DNA from: Comamonas sp. BIGb0152
GTDB taxonomy: Bacteria > Pseudomonadota > Gammaproteobacteria > Burkholderiales > Burkholderiaceae_C
Direction: 5' to 3'
Assembly (NCBI RefSeq): GCF_024809975.1
Contig: NZ_JANUDY010000005.1
Coordinates: 365,635 to 429,634, forward strand
Length of the DNA stretch: 64,000 nt
Within the stretch, counting starts at the first letter, position 1. Each line of letters starts with the position of its first letter. This document shows positions 1 through 7,497 of this stretch, piece by piece. The notes beneath the pieces were generated by a model. That model saw only the letters and a list, made by a program, of their open reading frames with translations, had not been told where the DNA came from and did no database searches. The translations under genes and the position numbers were made by a program.

Positions 1-272
1 CACAGGCGCGGGCCTTGTTTGCGCCCGGCGCCTTTGTCGAGGTATTTGTCGATACGCCCTTGGCCGTATGTGAGGCACGCGATCCCAAGGGCCTGTATGC
101 CCGCGCCCGGCGTGGCGAGCTGCGCGACTTTACCGGTATCGACAGCCCTTATGAGCGGCCGCTGCAGCCGGAGCTGCATTTGCAAGGCGCAGGTCTGGCG
201 CCCGAGGCTGCGCTGGGGGCTGTGCTGGCGTATTTGAACGCGCTGGGCTTGGATCTGAAGCGGCCCGGCTGA
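1..272 (+). CDS. cysC: Adenylyl-sulfate kinase, C-terminal part (5' end outside window)
   Basis: APS kinase phosphorylates adenylyl sulfate to PAPS in the cytoplasm, the activated sulfate used for reductive assimilation and by sulfotransferases. About 89 codons are visible; the frame is open from the window edge to a TGA. The stretch [10 protein letters not shown] followed by [11 protein letters not shown] and FTGIDSPYE is the typical C-terminal half of CysC. Whether it stands alone or is the C-terminal domain of a CysNC fusion cannot be seen. It converges with the operon to its right, which contains a sulfotransferase-like gene, so local PAPS supply is a possible link (inference). Confidence 0.9.
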   Translation, partial: QARALFAPGAFVEVFVDTPLAVCEARDPKGLYARARRGELRDFTGIDSPYERPLQPELHLQGAGLAPEAALGAVLAYLNALGLDLKRPG

Positions 273-299
273 GCGGGCTGCTGCTGACATGCCCAATGC

Positions 300-824
300 T
301 CAGTTGCGCGAGGGGAAGACGCCTTCCAGGGCGATGATGAAATTGACGCCCAGATAGGGCTGCATGACGGAAATCGGCACTCCATTGCCCACAGGGTTAA
401 TTCCACCTAAAGCGACTGTTGTACCTTGCTGACCGCCTGCGATGAATTGTGCGTCTCGCTGGTTAGATTGCGCAAGGAATGCGCCGTCAACCGGTGTTTG
501 CAGCGTGCCGGCTGAGGTGCTAACCCGTAGAGGGTTGTTCTGAGGGGGGAGATTTGACACAAGCAGTGTGACGTTCTGAGATCCTGCAACTTCTCCTTGA
601 GTGATATTGGCAAGTCCAGGCCCTGTACCCATACCCACAGGTACCCGACCACGCAAGTCAGGAAGCGCAAAGGTCGTCTGACCATTGCCGCCATAGGTGG
701 TCCCCAGCAACGAGAACAGAGCCGGATTTTGGGCGATGGCGATTTGCTGCCCCCAGCACAAGGCCCAACCGCGTGGGGCAAAATTGCCCCCGAACATCAT
801 GATTTGGCTTACAAACGGTTCCAT
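300..824 (-). CDS. Phage tail-collar domain (MdpB-type) protein
   Basis: This 174-residue protein opens with the tail-collar signature: FGGNFAPRGWALCWGQ near residues 11-26, then LFSLLGTTYGG and FALPDLRGRVPVG. The domain was first seen in phage fibre/collar proteins and recurs in stand-alone bacterial proteins called microcystin-dependent protein B. No phage structural gene is nearby, so a prophage origin is not supported. It is the last gene of the six-gene minus-strand operon, about 20 bp after the periplasmic-binding-like gene. There is no classical signal peptide. The ATG was chosen because the collar motif begins right after it; the frame is open further upstream, but that overlaps the preceding gene. 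Role as a fibre tip or adhesive module is inference. Confidence 0.85.
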   Translation of the reverse strand: MEPFVSQIMMFGGNFAPRGWALCWGQQIAIAQNPALFSLLGTTYGGNGQTTFALPDLRGRVPVGMGTGPGLANITQGEVAGSQNVTLLVSNLPPQNNPLRVSTSAGTLQTPVDGAFLAQSNQRDAQFIAGGQQGTTVALGGINPVGNGVPISVMQPYLGVNFIIALEGVFPSRN

Positions 825-844
825 GGTCGATTCCTTTGATGTTG

Positions 845-1990
845 TTAGGTTTGCAGATAGCCGTTGAGCCATCCGCTGACAAGAGGGGTCATAGGGCGGT
901 TGTGCATGTTGGTGGTCGAGGCGATATCGCGCGAACTGCTTTCGCGTGGACCCTGTCGCACCGCCATTTGCCAACGCTGGCGCAACGCAGCAGCGAAGGG
1001 CTGTTGAGCAGGGTTATCAAATGCAGCCGCAATGCTGTATCCCGCTTCGGCGCCAAGCAAGGCCGCAGCGGTCCAAGGCAATCCAACCCGCTCAAAACGT
1101 TGCTTCCAAACCGGCTCAGCCTGAGCGGCGCTGGGCCAAGTGCCAGCAGTGATGGTATTACCGCCGGTATGTACATCCTCCAGCCACGGAAAACCAGCCA
1201 GTCCCCAAGCACCTTGTGACTGGGCATGCGCCTGCCACCAGCGGGCAAAGCGGGTCAACTGCGGGCCGGAGTACAAGGCCACAACGGCATCAGGCCGGTG
1301 GCTAAAAATGGCAGTGCGCAGGCCGTCGAATTCCTCGGCTTGTGGTCCATGCTGACCCACATGGCGGGCCAGCACCCGTCCACCTAGCGCGCGGTAGGCA
1401 TGCTCGAAGCTATAGACAAAGTCATAGCCGCCTTCCATCTGCCCAACAGCCAGCACGGCGCGAGGCCCTAGCTGTTGGTAAACGGCCTGCGCCAGCTGCG
1501 CAGCGCTGCCGCACAAGTCCAGGCTATGGCGCACGACAGCCTGGGGCTGGCCAGGCTTGGCGGCGGCAGGCAGATCGGCGCCGGTATCGCTGGCCCACAG
1601 TGGCAAGCCCAGGGGCTGCGCATGGGCGGCTACTTTGGCTTCGACGGTGGGCGGCATCCAGCCGACAACACCATGCAGCTGGGGCAGCTGATCCATCGCA
1701 GCCATGATGCTGCGGGCGGCGCGGTTGGGGGTGGGTGGGGCCTCCACCCAGTGCAGCTGTACAGCGACCTCGGGACGCTGGGCCAGGCCCAGCTCCAGGC
1801 CCCGGCGGTAGTCCGAGCCCAGATCGGCCACTTTGTGTGACTGGGGAGCGACGGCCAGCAGTTGCCAGGCCTTGGAGGCCTTCGGGGCCAGGGCATCAGG
1901 GGCAAGCGCCTGCGCAGCGCCCCAGCCGCCTGCGGTGCTGACGGCCACACTGGTGGAGGCGAGAAAATGGCGTCTTGGGATCATGGTCAT
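845..1990 (-). CDS. Periplasmic-binding-protein-like (type 1 fold) protein, Tat-type signal
   Basis: The 381-residue product begins with a twin-arginine-like leader (PRRHFLAS, then a short hydrophobic stretch). It then resembles type-1 periplasmic substrate-binding proteins of the branched-chain amino-acid ABC family: alternating alpha/beta segments, a DYRRGLELGLA helix and a late PDAVVALYSG strand. No ABC permease or ATPase is adjacent, so it may be an orphan receptor or a secreted partner of the neighbouring fibre proteins rather than a transport component. Its ATG overlaps the TGA of the sulfotransferase gene (ATGA), which implies translational coupling. Ligand unknown. Confidence 0.75.
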   Translation of the reverse strand: MTMIPRRHFLASTSVAVSTAGGWGAAQALAPDALAPKASKAWQLLAVAPQSHKVADLGSDYRRGLELGLAQRPEVAVQLHWVEAPPTPNRAARSIMAAMDQLPQLHGVVGWMPPTVEAKVAAHAQPLGLPLWASDTGADLPAAAKPGQPQAVVRHSLDLCGSAAQLAQAVYQQLGPRAVLAVGQMEGGYDFVYSFEHAYRALGGRVLARHVGQHGPQAEEFDGLRTAIFSHRPDAVVALYSGPQLTRFARWWQAHAQSQGAWGLAGFPWLEDVHTGGNTITAGTWPSAAQAEPVWKQRFERVGLPWTAAALLGAEAGYSIAAAFDNPAQQPFAAALRQRWQMAVRQGPRESSSRDIASTTNMHNRPMTPLVSGWLNGYLQT

Positions 1991-3012
1991 ATAGCGGCCT
2001 CGGTGAGAGTCTCTGCGCGGTCATGGGCTTCGCACCGGGCCCGTAATTGCTGGTAATGGGGGGCCATCCATTGCTCGGCCAGCGCGCGCAGTGCGGCGTT
2101 GGCCTTGGCATGTTTGTCATTGGTGTCCTGGGCAAAGGGCTCATGGGGCCGTTTGCCGTGGCGCGACAGGCGCTCGCGCAGGGCGCGCATCGCAGGGGCA
2201 TCGGGCTGCCAAGCCAGCCGTGGCAGCACCAGCTGCTCGATGGCCTCGGGCAGCTGGGCATGGTCCAGCACCAGCGCTTGCGCCGGATCGGCGACGCGGG
2301 CCATGTCGGCATAGATGCGGCCCAGCATGCGGGCGCAGTACTGCTCGGGCGGCATGGTGGCCTGCTCCAGCAGGCTCAGGCCCGGTAGGCCAAAGCTGGG
2401 GCCAAAGGCGCCAGGCACCAGGTAAAAGGCGCGCTCCTGCATTTGCGACACCAGCACAGCCAGCGGCTCACGGGTGAGGAACACCGGCAAGGCCTGGGGC
2501 CAGGCCTGCATCAGCAGCGGGGCCTGGTCGGTGTTCCAGGCGTCGATCTTGAGGCTGGCCGATTGCAGCGCGGGGCTGGCCGCATCGCTGCGCTGGGCCC
2601 AGGCGCTCATCCAGGCGCGCAAGGCTGCAATGGCTTGCGTGGGGCTGAGCCAGCCGTTGACCAGCGCTTCGCGCAGCAAAAAATCGACTGGCGGCGGCTC
2701 GGACATCGCCAGGTGGTGCGCACTTTGCGCCAGGGCCTGGGGGAACAAGGTGGAGCCGCAGCGCGAGACATGGAAGACCAGCAGGCAGGGCGCGATTCCC
2801 GGCGACTGGGCATGCCAGGCCAGCAGCGTATTCAGCGGCGTCTGGCGGCGAAAGGCCTGGTTGAACGGGGTGCTGAGCAGCGGCTTGAGGCTCTCTTGGT
2901 AGAAGGGTGCGCGCAGCGGGGCATCGCCCAGGCGCGCCCAGTCCACCATGACCTGGGCCCCATCCCAGTACAGCCGAACGGGCCGCCAGCCCTGGAGTGT
3001 CAGAGCATCCAT
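1987..3012 (-). CDS. Sulfotransferase-like P-loop protein
   Basis: The 341-residue cytoplasmic protein has a nucleotide-binding loop of the PAPS type, LLVFHVSRCGSTLF at about residues 77-90, followed by a SEPPPVDFLLREA segment typical of the bacterial sulfotransferase family with HxxxCGSTL loops. A later strand, ALPVFLTREPLAVLVSQM, fits the 3'-phosphate-binding region. These features support sulfonate transfer from PAPS to a hydroxyl or amine; the acceptor is unknown. It overlaps the end of the hydroxylase gene by 13 bp and the start of the next gene by 4 bp, so the three are co-translated. Hydroxylation followed by sulfation of one substrate is an attractive inference. Some members of this family have lost activity, so enzyme function is not certain. 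Confidence 0.72.
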   Translation of the reverse strand: MDALTLQGWRPVRLYWDGAQVMVDWARLGDAPLRAPFYQESLKPLLSTPFNQAFRRQTPLNTLLAWHAQSPGIAPCLLVFHVSRCGSTLFPQALAQSAHHLAMSEPPPVDFLLREALVNGWLSPTQAIAALRAWMSAWAQRSDAASPALQSASLKIDAWNTDQAPLLMQAWPQALPVFLTREPLAVLVSQMQERAFYLVPGAFGPSFGLPGLSLLEQATMPPEQYCARMLGRIYADMARVADPAQALVLDHAQLPEAIEQLVLPRLAWQPDAPAMRALRERLSRHGKRPHEPFAQDTNDKHAKANAALRALAEQWMAPHYQQLRARCEAHDRAETLTEAAI

Positions 3013-3854
3013 TGGGCATTCCAGGCGCGGCGCCCGGCCTTCATCGCCGATTCCACATCAGAGGCATCAAACACCAGGCCCTGGGCCTGGCCCAGCTCCA
3101 TGCTGCGGGCGCTCAGGGTCGCCAGATCCGGGCAATCTGCCAGTGCATCGGCCATGGATTCTTGCGCAAACACGCGCTGGCGAAACTGCGCAAAGGCCAA
3201 CCAGGGGTCGCCGTCATCGGGCGCTGGCTCGCCCTGGTCACCGGCGGCAAAGGCCTGCGCCAGGCGCTCGTCGACCAGCGCATCGGCCACCAGGTGGATG
3301 CGTGCCTTGCCGCTGCGGTTGCGCACGCGGTGGGGCAGGGAGACATCGGTGTACCAGCACTCACCCACGCGCATGGGTACGCGCTGGCCACCCAGATGGA
3401 AAAACACCTTCTCTTCGGTTTGCAGGGGGATGTGCAGCCGGGCATCGCCCTGGGCGGCGCACAGGCCTGCATCCGTATGCTCCATGATCTCGCTATCGGG
3501 CTGCAGGCGCATCAGGCGCACCGATTTCCACTGCAGGCCCAGGCTGTGCAGCATGTCTGCAATGGCCGGGCAGGCCTGCAGCGCTTCGCAGTCTGTGTAA
3601 GTGTCCAGGTCGGCATCCATGGGCATGATGTCGGAGGGCGCTTGGTTTGACGCCCGCAAGGCCAGCGCCTGCCAGCCGCCATCGTGCCGGCCTTGGTTGA
3701 AATGCATGCGCCACAAGGATTCGGGCAGCTGTTGGGCTTGTTGCAATGCCGCTGCTACCTCCAGGCGCCAAGGCAGGCGCATGGTGGTGATGCCCTGCAG
3801 GCGCAGACCCTGGCGGGGCTGGGCTTGCAGGCAGGGAGCGGCTGCAGTGCTCAT
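3000..3854 (-). CDS. Aspartyl/asparaginyl beta-hydroxylase-type 2-oxoglutarate oxygenase
   Basis: The 284-residue protein matches the Asp/Asn beta-hydroxylase cupin family. It shows an iron-binding HTD at residues 126-128, RLHIPL at 139-144, GECWYTD at 164-170, PHRVRNRS at 174-181 with the second iron histidine H175, and R185 as the likely 2-oxoglutarate carboxylate ligand. The family hydroxylates Asp/Asn side chains in proteins or free amino acids, using Fe(II), O2 and 2OG. It begins 4 bp after the collagen-like gene, making that protein an obvious candidate substrate. However, the Gly-X-Y repeats contain almost no Asp/Asn and their prolines sit in X, so the target may be a flanking domain or another operon product. 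No signal peptide: action would be cytoplasmic, before export. Confidence 0.85.
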   Translation of the reverse strand: MSTAAAPCLQAQPRQGLRLQGITTMRLPWRLEVAAALQQAQQLPESLWRMHFNQGRHDGGWQALALRASNQAPSDIMPMDADLDTYTDCEALQACPAIADMLHSLGLQWKSVRLMRLQPDSEIMEHTDAGLCAAQGDARLHIPLQTEEKVFFHLGGQRVPMRVGECWYTDVSLPHRVRNRSGKARIHLVADALVDERLAQAFAAGDQGEPAPDDGDPWLAFAQFRQRVFAQESMADALADCPDLATLSARSMELGQAQGLVFDASDVESAMKAGRRAWNAQWML

Positions 3855-3858
3855 GGCT

Positions 3859-4806
3859 TTACGGGGCGCAAATCGCGTAGGCTTTGCAAGTCAAAGAGGT
3901 GTCGCCCTTGAACGAGTTCAGCACCTGCACCGACCAGCCTCGGGCGCCGCCGCCGCAGCTGGCGGGCGTGCCCGGTGCACTGACCGAAACGCGAACGTCG
4001 AAAGCAGCATTGCCGGGTTGTGTGCTAGAAGCGGAATGCCCGCCTCCGAGCACCTGCTCGCCAGCGCTGCAGCAGGCCACTGCCTGGCACAACTCACCCG
4101 TGCCGCTGGCTTCGACCGTGTGGACAGCGGCAATCGCGCCGGTCGCGCCTGTGGGGCCTGCTGGACCCACGGGGCCAACAGGACCCTGAACGCCGGTGGC
4201 GCCTGGGTTGCCAGTAGGTCCTGCAGGACCCACGGATCCAGTAGCGCCGGTCGCTCCGGCCGGGCCTACCGCACCTGTAGCGCCAGTGGGACCCGCGGGT
4301 CCGGCAGGGCCTACAGGGCCGGTGGTACCAATGGGGCCGGTCGCGCCCACAGGGCCAGCAGCGCCAGTGGGACCGGCAGGGCCCGCCGGGCCGGTGGTGC
4401 CGATGGGGCCCGCCGCACCGGTGGGACCTACAGCGCCGGTGGGACCGGCTGGCCCGATAGGACCGGTTGCGCCAATAGGGCCGACAGCACCTTGAGGGCC
4501 TACAGGGCCGGCTGGGCCTGTATCGCCTGTGCCAATCCCAGCGGCACAGCGCAGCAAACGGCCCGTGGCGGGGTCCATGCACAGCTGCTCAGTGCCGGTG
4601 GCCGGCGCGCTGGGCAGCGGCGGGGCATAGGTCTCGCCAGTGCCCTGCACCCGGAACAGATCTTGGTTGGCCTGGCCCTTGATGACAAAGCCCGAGCCTG
4701 CCGCCGGTTTGAAGCTGGTATCAGCGGACCAGGCGGCGCTTGCAGCCAGGGCCATGATGCCGCCGGCCAGCCAACGGCTGTGGAAGAAGGAGGTGACGAG
4801 GTTCAT
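3859..4806 (-). CDS. Collagen-like secreted protein with 44 Gly-X-Y triplets
   Basis: The 315-residue protein has an N-terminal signal sequence (hydrophobic residues 13-27, cleavage likely near ASAAWSA), and a roughly 65-residue N-terminal domain with C76 and C87. Then come 44 uninterrupted Gly-X-Y triplets (residues 94-225) and a 90-residue cysteine-rich C-terminal domain ([16 protein letters not shown], ending AYAICAP). The triplets are mostly [15 protein letters not shown] and GAV; proline is in X and threonine is common in Y. Y-position threonine is a glycosylation site in some bacterial collagens; that is an analogy only. The terminal domain probably trimerises. The chosen ATG overlaps the upstream stop (ATGA); an upstream in-frame ATG would add 17 residues but overlaps the preceding gene. 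Confidence 0.9.
   Translation of the reverse strand: MNLVTSFFHSRWLAGGIMALAASAAWSADTSFKPAAGSGFVIKGQANQDLFRVQGTGETYAPPLPSAPATGTEQLCMDPATGRLLRCAAGIGTGDTGPAGPVGPQGAVGPIGATGPIGPAGPTGAVGPTGAAGPIGTTGPAGPAGPTGAAGPVGATGPIGTTGPVGPAGPAGPTGATGAVGPAGATGATGSVGPAGPTGNPGATGVQGPVGPVGPAGPTGATGAIAAVHTVEASGTGELCQAVACCSAGEQVLGGGHSASSTQPGNAAFDVRVSVSAPGTPASCGGGARGWSVQVLNSFKGDTSLTCKAYAICAP
4132..4527 (-). repeat. Tandem 9-nt-periodic region encoding the collagen triplets
   Basis: This stretch codes for the 44 Gly-X-Y triplets. At DNA level it is a degenerate array of GG(G/C/T)-CC(N)-(A/G)C(N) units with 9-nt periodicity. Blocks such as those coding GPAGPAGPT and [11 protein letters not shown] recur, consistent with slippage or unequal recombination, so repeat number may vary between strains. 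The opposite strand is also open here for the same reason, but that is an artefact of the repeat. Confidence 0.85.
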
Positions 4807-5510
4807 GGCTGGGTTCTCAGAAAAGAGCGGATGCGGGTGGAGCGCAAGGCGCCCCAAGACAGAATCGAGAGCAGCAGGGCCAGGCTGGCCGTCCAGCCCA
4901 GGCCAGACACCGGCACCGGTACGGCGGCGGTGCTGGGCGGTGGGCCGACGTAGACATTGACCAGGTTGACGTTCTGCTGGCTGACCTGGGCGCCGGGACC
5001 CAGGGTGAAGGTCGCGGGCTGGCCGGCAGCGGTGACGATCTGCAACGGTTGGCCAGGCTGGCCTTGCAGCACCAGGCTGCCAGTGACCACGATATTGGCG
5101 CCGTTGGGCAGCACAAAGCTTTGGCCGTTGTTGGAGCTGAGGGTGAGGTTGGCGACAGTGGTGACACCTGTAACCGTGATGCTGGCCCCGGGTGCGGCGC
5201 AGGATCCATCAAACACCATGGCGCTGGCCGCTGCGTTCAAGGTTCCCTGGTTGCGAAAGTCGGAGCCCAGTTGGATGCTGCCCTGGGCATCGAGAACGCC
5301 ACCGGCGGCGATCAAGAAAGCGCCAGCGTTTTGCAGCGAGCCCCCATCCAAGGCGTAAGTGCCTGCGATCGTGACGGCCTCGCAGCCCACATCCTGGCTG
5401 CCTCCGCCAAGACTGCCTTCAGAGCCAGCAGGGATGTCCATCTGCGCGTGTGCAGCAGAGGCAAGGCCGACCGCGAGAGTCGCGGCAGCAAAAAAACGGA
5501 GGTTAGGCAT
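4803..5510 (-). CDS. Secreted protein with C-terminal membrane anchor (IPTL-CTERM-like)
   Basis: The 235-residue product has a clear signal peptide (cut near SAAHA). The body is rich in G, S, N, T and V with short repeated strands ([17 protein letters not shown] and similar), suggesting a small beta-helix. At the C-terminus a short proline/valine linker leads to a hydrophobic helix ([16 protein letters not shown]) and a basic tail ([10 protein letters not shown]). That tripartite tail resembles IPTL-CTERM/PEP-CTERM sorting signals, but the literal IPTL motif is absent (PVPVSGLGW instead), so the assignment is tentative. It is the first gene of the operon; the ATG has AACGGAGG upstream, and its stop overlaps the collagen-like start. 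A surface anchor for the fibre is a reasonable inference. Confidence 0.7.
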   Translation of the reverse strand: MPNLRFFAAATLAVGLASAAHAQMDIPAGSEGSLGGGSQDVGCEAVTIAGTYALDGGSLQNAGAFLIAAGGVLDAQGSIQLGSDFRNQGTLNAAASAMVFDGSCAAPGASITVTGVTTVANLTLSSNNGQSFVLPNGANIVVTGSLVLQGQPGQPLQIVTAAGQPATFTLGPGAQVSQQNVNLVNVYVGPPPSTAAVPVPVSGLGWTASLALLLSILSWGALRSTRIRSFLRTQP

Positions 5511-5680
5511 GGGCGGGCCTGTTTTGCTTTGAAGCAAAATGTAATTAGGTGTCAATTTGTACCAGAGCGAAACATTGTTTGCAATTCATTTATTAAATAT
5601 ATTTATGGGCATGGCAAGCAAAATGATATTTGGGGCTAGAACCGGTGTGCAATCATCGCGATTTCATGATTGGAGTTCGA
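5511..5680. promoter_or_regulatory. Divergent AT-rich promoter region with an 18-bp palindrome
   Basis: This short region separates the collagen-like operon (minus) from the M48 protease gene (plus) and is far more AT-rich than its surroundings. It contains a perfect inverted repeat at 5522-5539: TTTTGCTT, two bases, AAGCAAAA. A copy of one half-site (AAGCAAAAT) recurs at 5616-5624. The palindrome lies about 12 bp before the operon's start codon, a position where a bound repressor, or an RNA hairpin in the leader, would affect expression. No single promoter can be fixed by eye; TTATTAAATATATTTATG offers several -10-like hexamers. Confidence 0.5.
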
Positions 5681-6529
5681 ATGCCAGAGCTGCCCGACCC
5701 TTTACCCCTGTTGAGCTGCGCCTGCCACGGGCGCCGCGCCTGGCTGCAGACCTTGGTGGCTGGGGCTGCAGTGGCTGGCGCGGGCACCGCATGGGCCCAG
5801 GTGGATGTGGGCAAGTCCTCGGCGCTGCGCAAGCTGGTGCCCGCTGAGACGCTGGAGCAGGCGGCCCAGGAACAGTACGCGCAGCTGCTGGCACAGGCCA
5901 AGCAGCAGGGCGCGCTGGCAGGGCCGGGCAATGCCCAGCTGCAGCGGCTGCAAACGATTGCCCAGCGCCTGATTGCGCAGGCCCAGGTCTGGAACCCGCG
6001 CGCCAAGGACTGGCGCTGGGAGGTGAACCTGATTGGCAGCAAGCAGATCAACGCCTTTTGCATGCCCGGCGGCAAGATCGTGTTCTACACCGGCCTTATT
6101 GACCAGCTCCAGCTCAGCGACGATGAGATTGCGATGGTCATGGGCCATGAGATGGCGCATGCGCTGCGCGAACATTCGCGCGAGCAACTGGCCAAGACCC
6201 AGGCGACGGGCCTGGGCATACGCCTGGGAGCTGCCATTTTTGGCCTGGGCGATATGGGTACCGCTGCAGCCAACCTGGGCGGCCAGCTGCTGACCCTCAA
6301 GTTCAGCCGCTCGGATGAATCGGATGCCGATCTGGTGGGCCTGGAGATCGCCGCCCGCGCTGGCTACGCACCGCAAGCGGCCGTGACTCTGTGGGAGAAG
6401 ATGGGTGCAGCGACCGGCAAGGGAGGCATTGGTTTTCTCTCGACCCACCCGACCGGGCCGGACCGCATCACCAGCCTGCAGGCCAATGTGCCCAAGGTGC
6501 AAGGCCTCTACGAGCGCGCCCGCAGATAA
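5681..6529 (+). CDS. M48-family zinc metalloprotease, exported
   Basis: The 282-residue protein has the M48 zinc site HEMAH at residues 156-160 and the third ligand in ESDAD (E213), with FSRSDESDADLVGLEI typical of the BepA/LoiP/OPMA-like periplasmic branch. The N-terminus (GRRAWLQTLV, then an alanine-rich stretch ending TAWAQ) looks like a Tat-type signal. Such proteases do quality control of outer-membrane proteins. The ATG was chosen because GGAG lies about six bases upstream; a longer TTG-started frame is open but has no ribosome site. It is divergent from the collagen-like operon and shares its regulatory region; a functional link is possible but unproven. Confidence 0.85.
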   Translation: MPELPDPLPLLSCACHGRRAWLQTLVAGAAVAGAGTAWAQVDVGKSSALRKLVPAETLEQAAQEQYAQLLAQAKQQGALAGPGNAQLQRLQTIAQRLIAQAQVWNPRAKDWRWEVNLIGSKQINAFCMPGGKIVFYTGLIDQLQLSDDEIAMVMGHEMAHALREHSREQLAKTQATGLGIRLGAAIFGLGDMGTAAANLGGQLLTLKFSRSDESDADLVGLEIAARAGYAPQAAVTLWEKMGAATGKGGIGFLSTHPTGPDRITSLQANVPKVQGLYERARR

Positions 6530-6668
6530 AACGAACGCAGATCCACGGCGCCTGAGCTGCCTCGGGTGTGTGTGCCAAAGCAGCAACCCATGCGCAGCGG
6601 CCCCACGGGGGATCGCGTCGCCAGCCTCTTCTTGTAATAGATCGTCAACACGTTCTGAGCCCAGCGTC

Positions 6669-7307
6669 TCAGGTCCCGCCCACATAGGGGTTGCTTTGGC
6701 GCTCTCGGCCAAAGCTGCTCTCGGGGCCATGGCCGGGAATGAACACCGTCGCATCGCCCATGGGCCACAGCCGCTGGGTGATGGAGTCGATCAGCTGCTG
6801 GTGGTTGCCCTGGGGGAAATCGGTACGGCCAATGCTGCCGGCAAACAGCACATCGCCCACAAAGCAGCGCGTGATTTGCGGTGCATGGAAGACCACATGG
6901 CCGGGGGTGTGGCCCGGGCAGTGGCGTACCTGCAGCGTCTCCTGCCCGATGCGGACGGCATCGCCATCCTGCAGCCAGCGCGTGGGCGTAAAGCTTTGCG
7001 CGGGCGGAAAGCCAAACATCTGGCTTTGCTGGGGCAGGCCATCAATCCAGAACTGGTCGCCCGGGTGGGGGCCGATGATCGGCAGCCCGCGCTGCTCGGC
7101 CAGCTCGCCCGCGCCACCGGCATGGTCGATATGCGCATGGGTGAGCCAGATGGCTTGGAGCTGCAAGCCCAGGCGTTCTATCTCGGCCTCGATCCGGTCC
7201 AGATCGCCACCGGGATCGATGACGGCGGCCTCCATCTGCTGGTCGCACCAGACCAGGGAGCAGTTTTGCTGAAACGCGGTGACAGGAATCGTGTGGTAGT
7301 GGAGCAT
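6669..7307 (-). CDS. MBL-fold metallo-hydrolase (glyoxalase II-like)
   Basis: A 212-residue cytoplasmic protein with a full metallo-beta-lactamase zinc site: THAHIDH at 56-62 (H57, H59, D61, H62), PGHTPGH at 131-137 (H133), D152 in GDVLFAGSIGRTDFP, and H193 in IPGHGP. The GDVLFAGSIGRTD segment and the length are characteristic of the YcbL type of glyoxalase II, which hydrolyses S-lactoylglutathione-like thioesters. The substrate is not proven. Flanked by short non-coding stretches: 6530-6668, where I see nothing, and the divergent gap to the AraC gene. Confidence 0.85.
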   Translation of the reverse strand: MLHYHTIPVTAFQQNCSLVWCDQQMEAAVIDPGGDLDRIEAEIERLGLQLQAIWLTHAHIDHAGGAGELAEQRGLPIIGPHPGDQFWIDGLPQQSQMFGFPPAQSFTPTRWLQDGDAVRIGQETLQVRHCPGHTPGHVVFHAPQITRCFVGDVLFAGSIGRTDFPQGNHQQLIDSITQRLWPMGDATVFIPGHGPESSFGRERQSNPYVGGT

Positions 7308-7497
7308 GACAAGGGGTGTGGGGCGGACAGCAATGTGCCGTAACAGCCCCTGTAATGGGCAAGTGCAAGCGGCAGGGCCCTATTGTGCGGCAACCAGACT
7401 TTGAAAAATCCCTACACCGGGCGACGGCTGTGGTTTGTAAAATCACTACGTCCCATCCAGATTTGCCTCCTTCTTCAGCCACTCTCTTTGCTTGTTT

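Noticed and set aside
300..824. Prophage remnant suggested by the tail-collar gene
   Set aside because: No other phage structural, integrase or lysis gene nearby; stand-alone MdpB-type collar proteins are common in bacteria.
4196..4495. Plus-strand frame that also reads as Gly-Pro-Ala repeats
   Set aside because: Mirror of the collagen-coding repeat; the complement of GGN-CCN triplets is again GGN-CCN-like. No start context, signal peptide or flanking domains.
4132..4527. CRISPR-like periodicity
   Set aside because: The period is 9 nt and lies in a coding frame; there are no spacers or cas genes.
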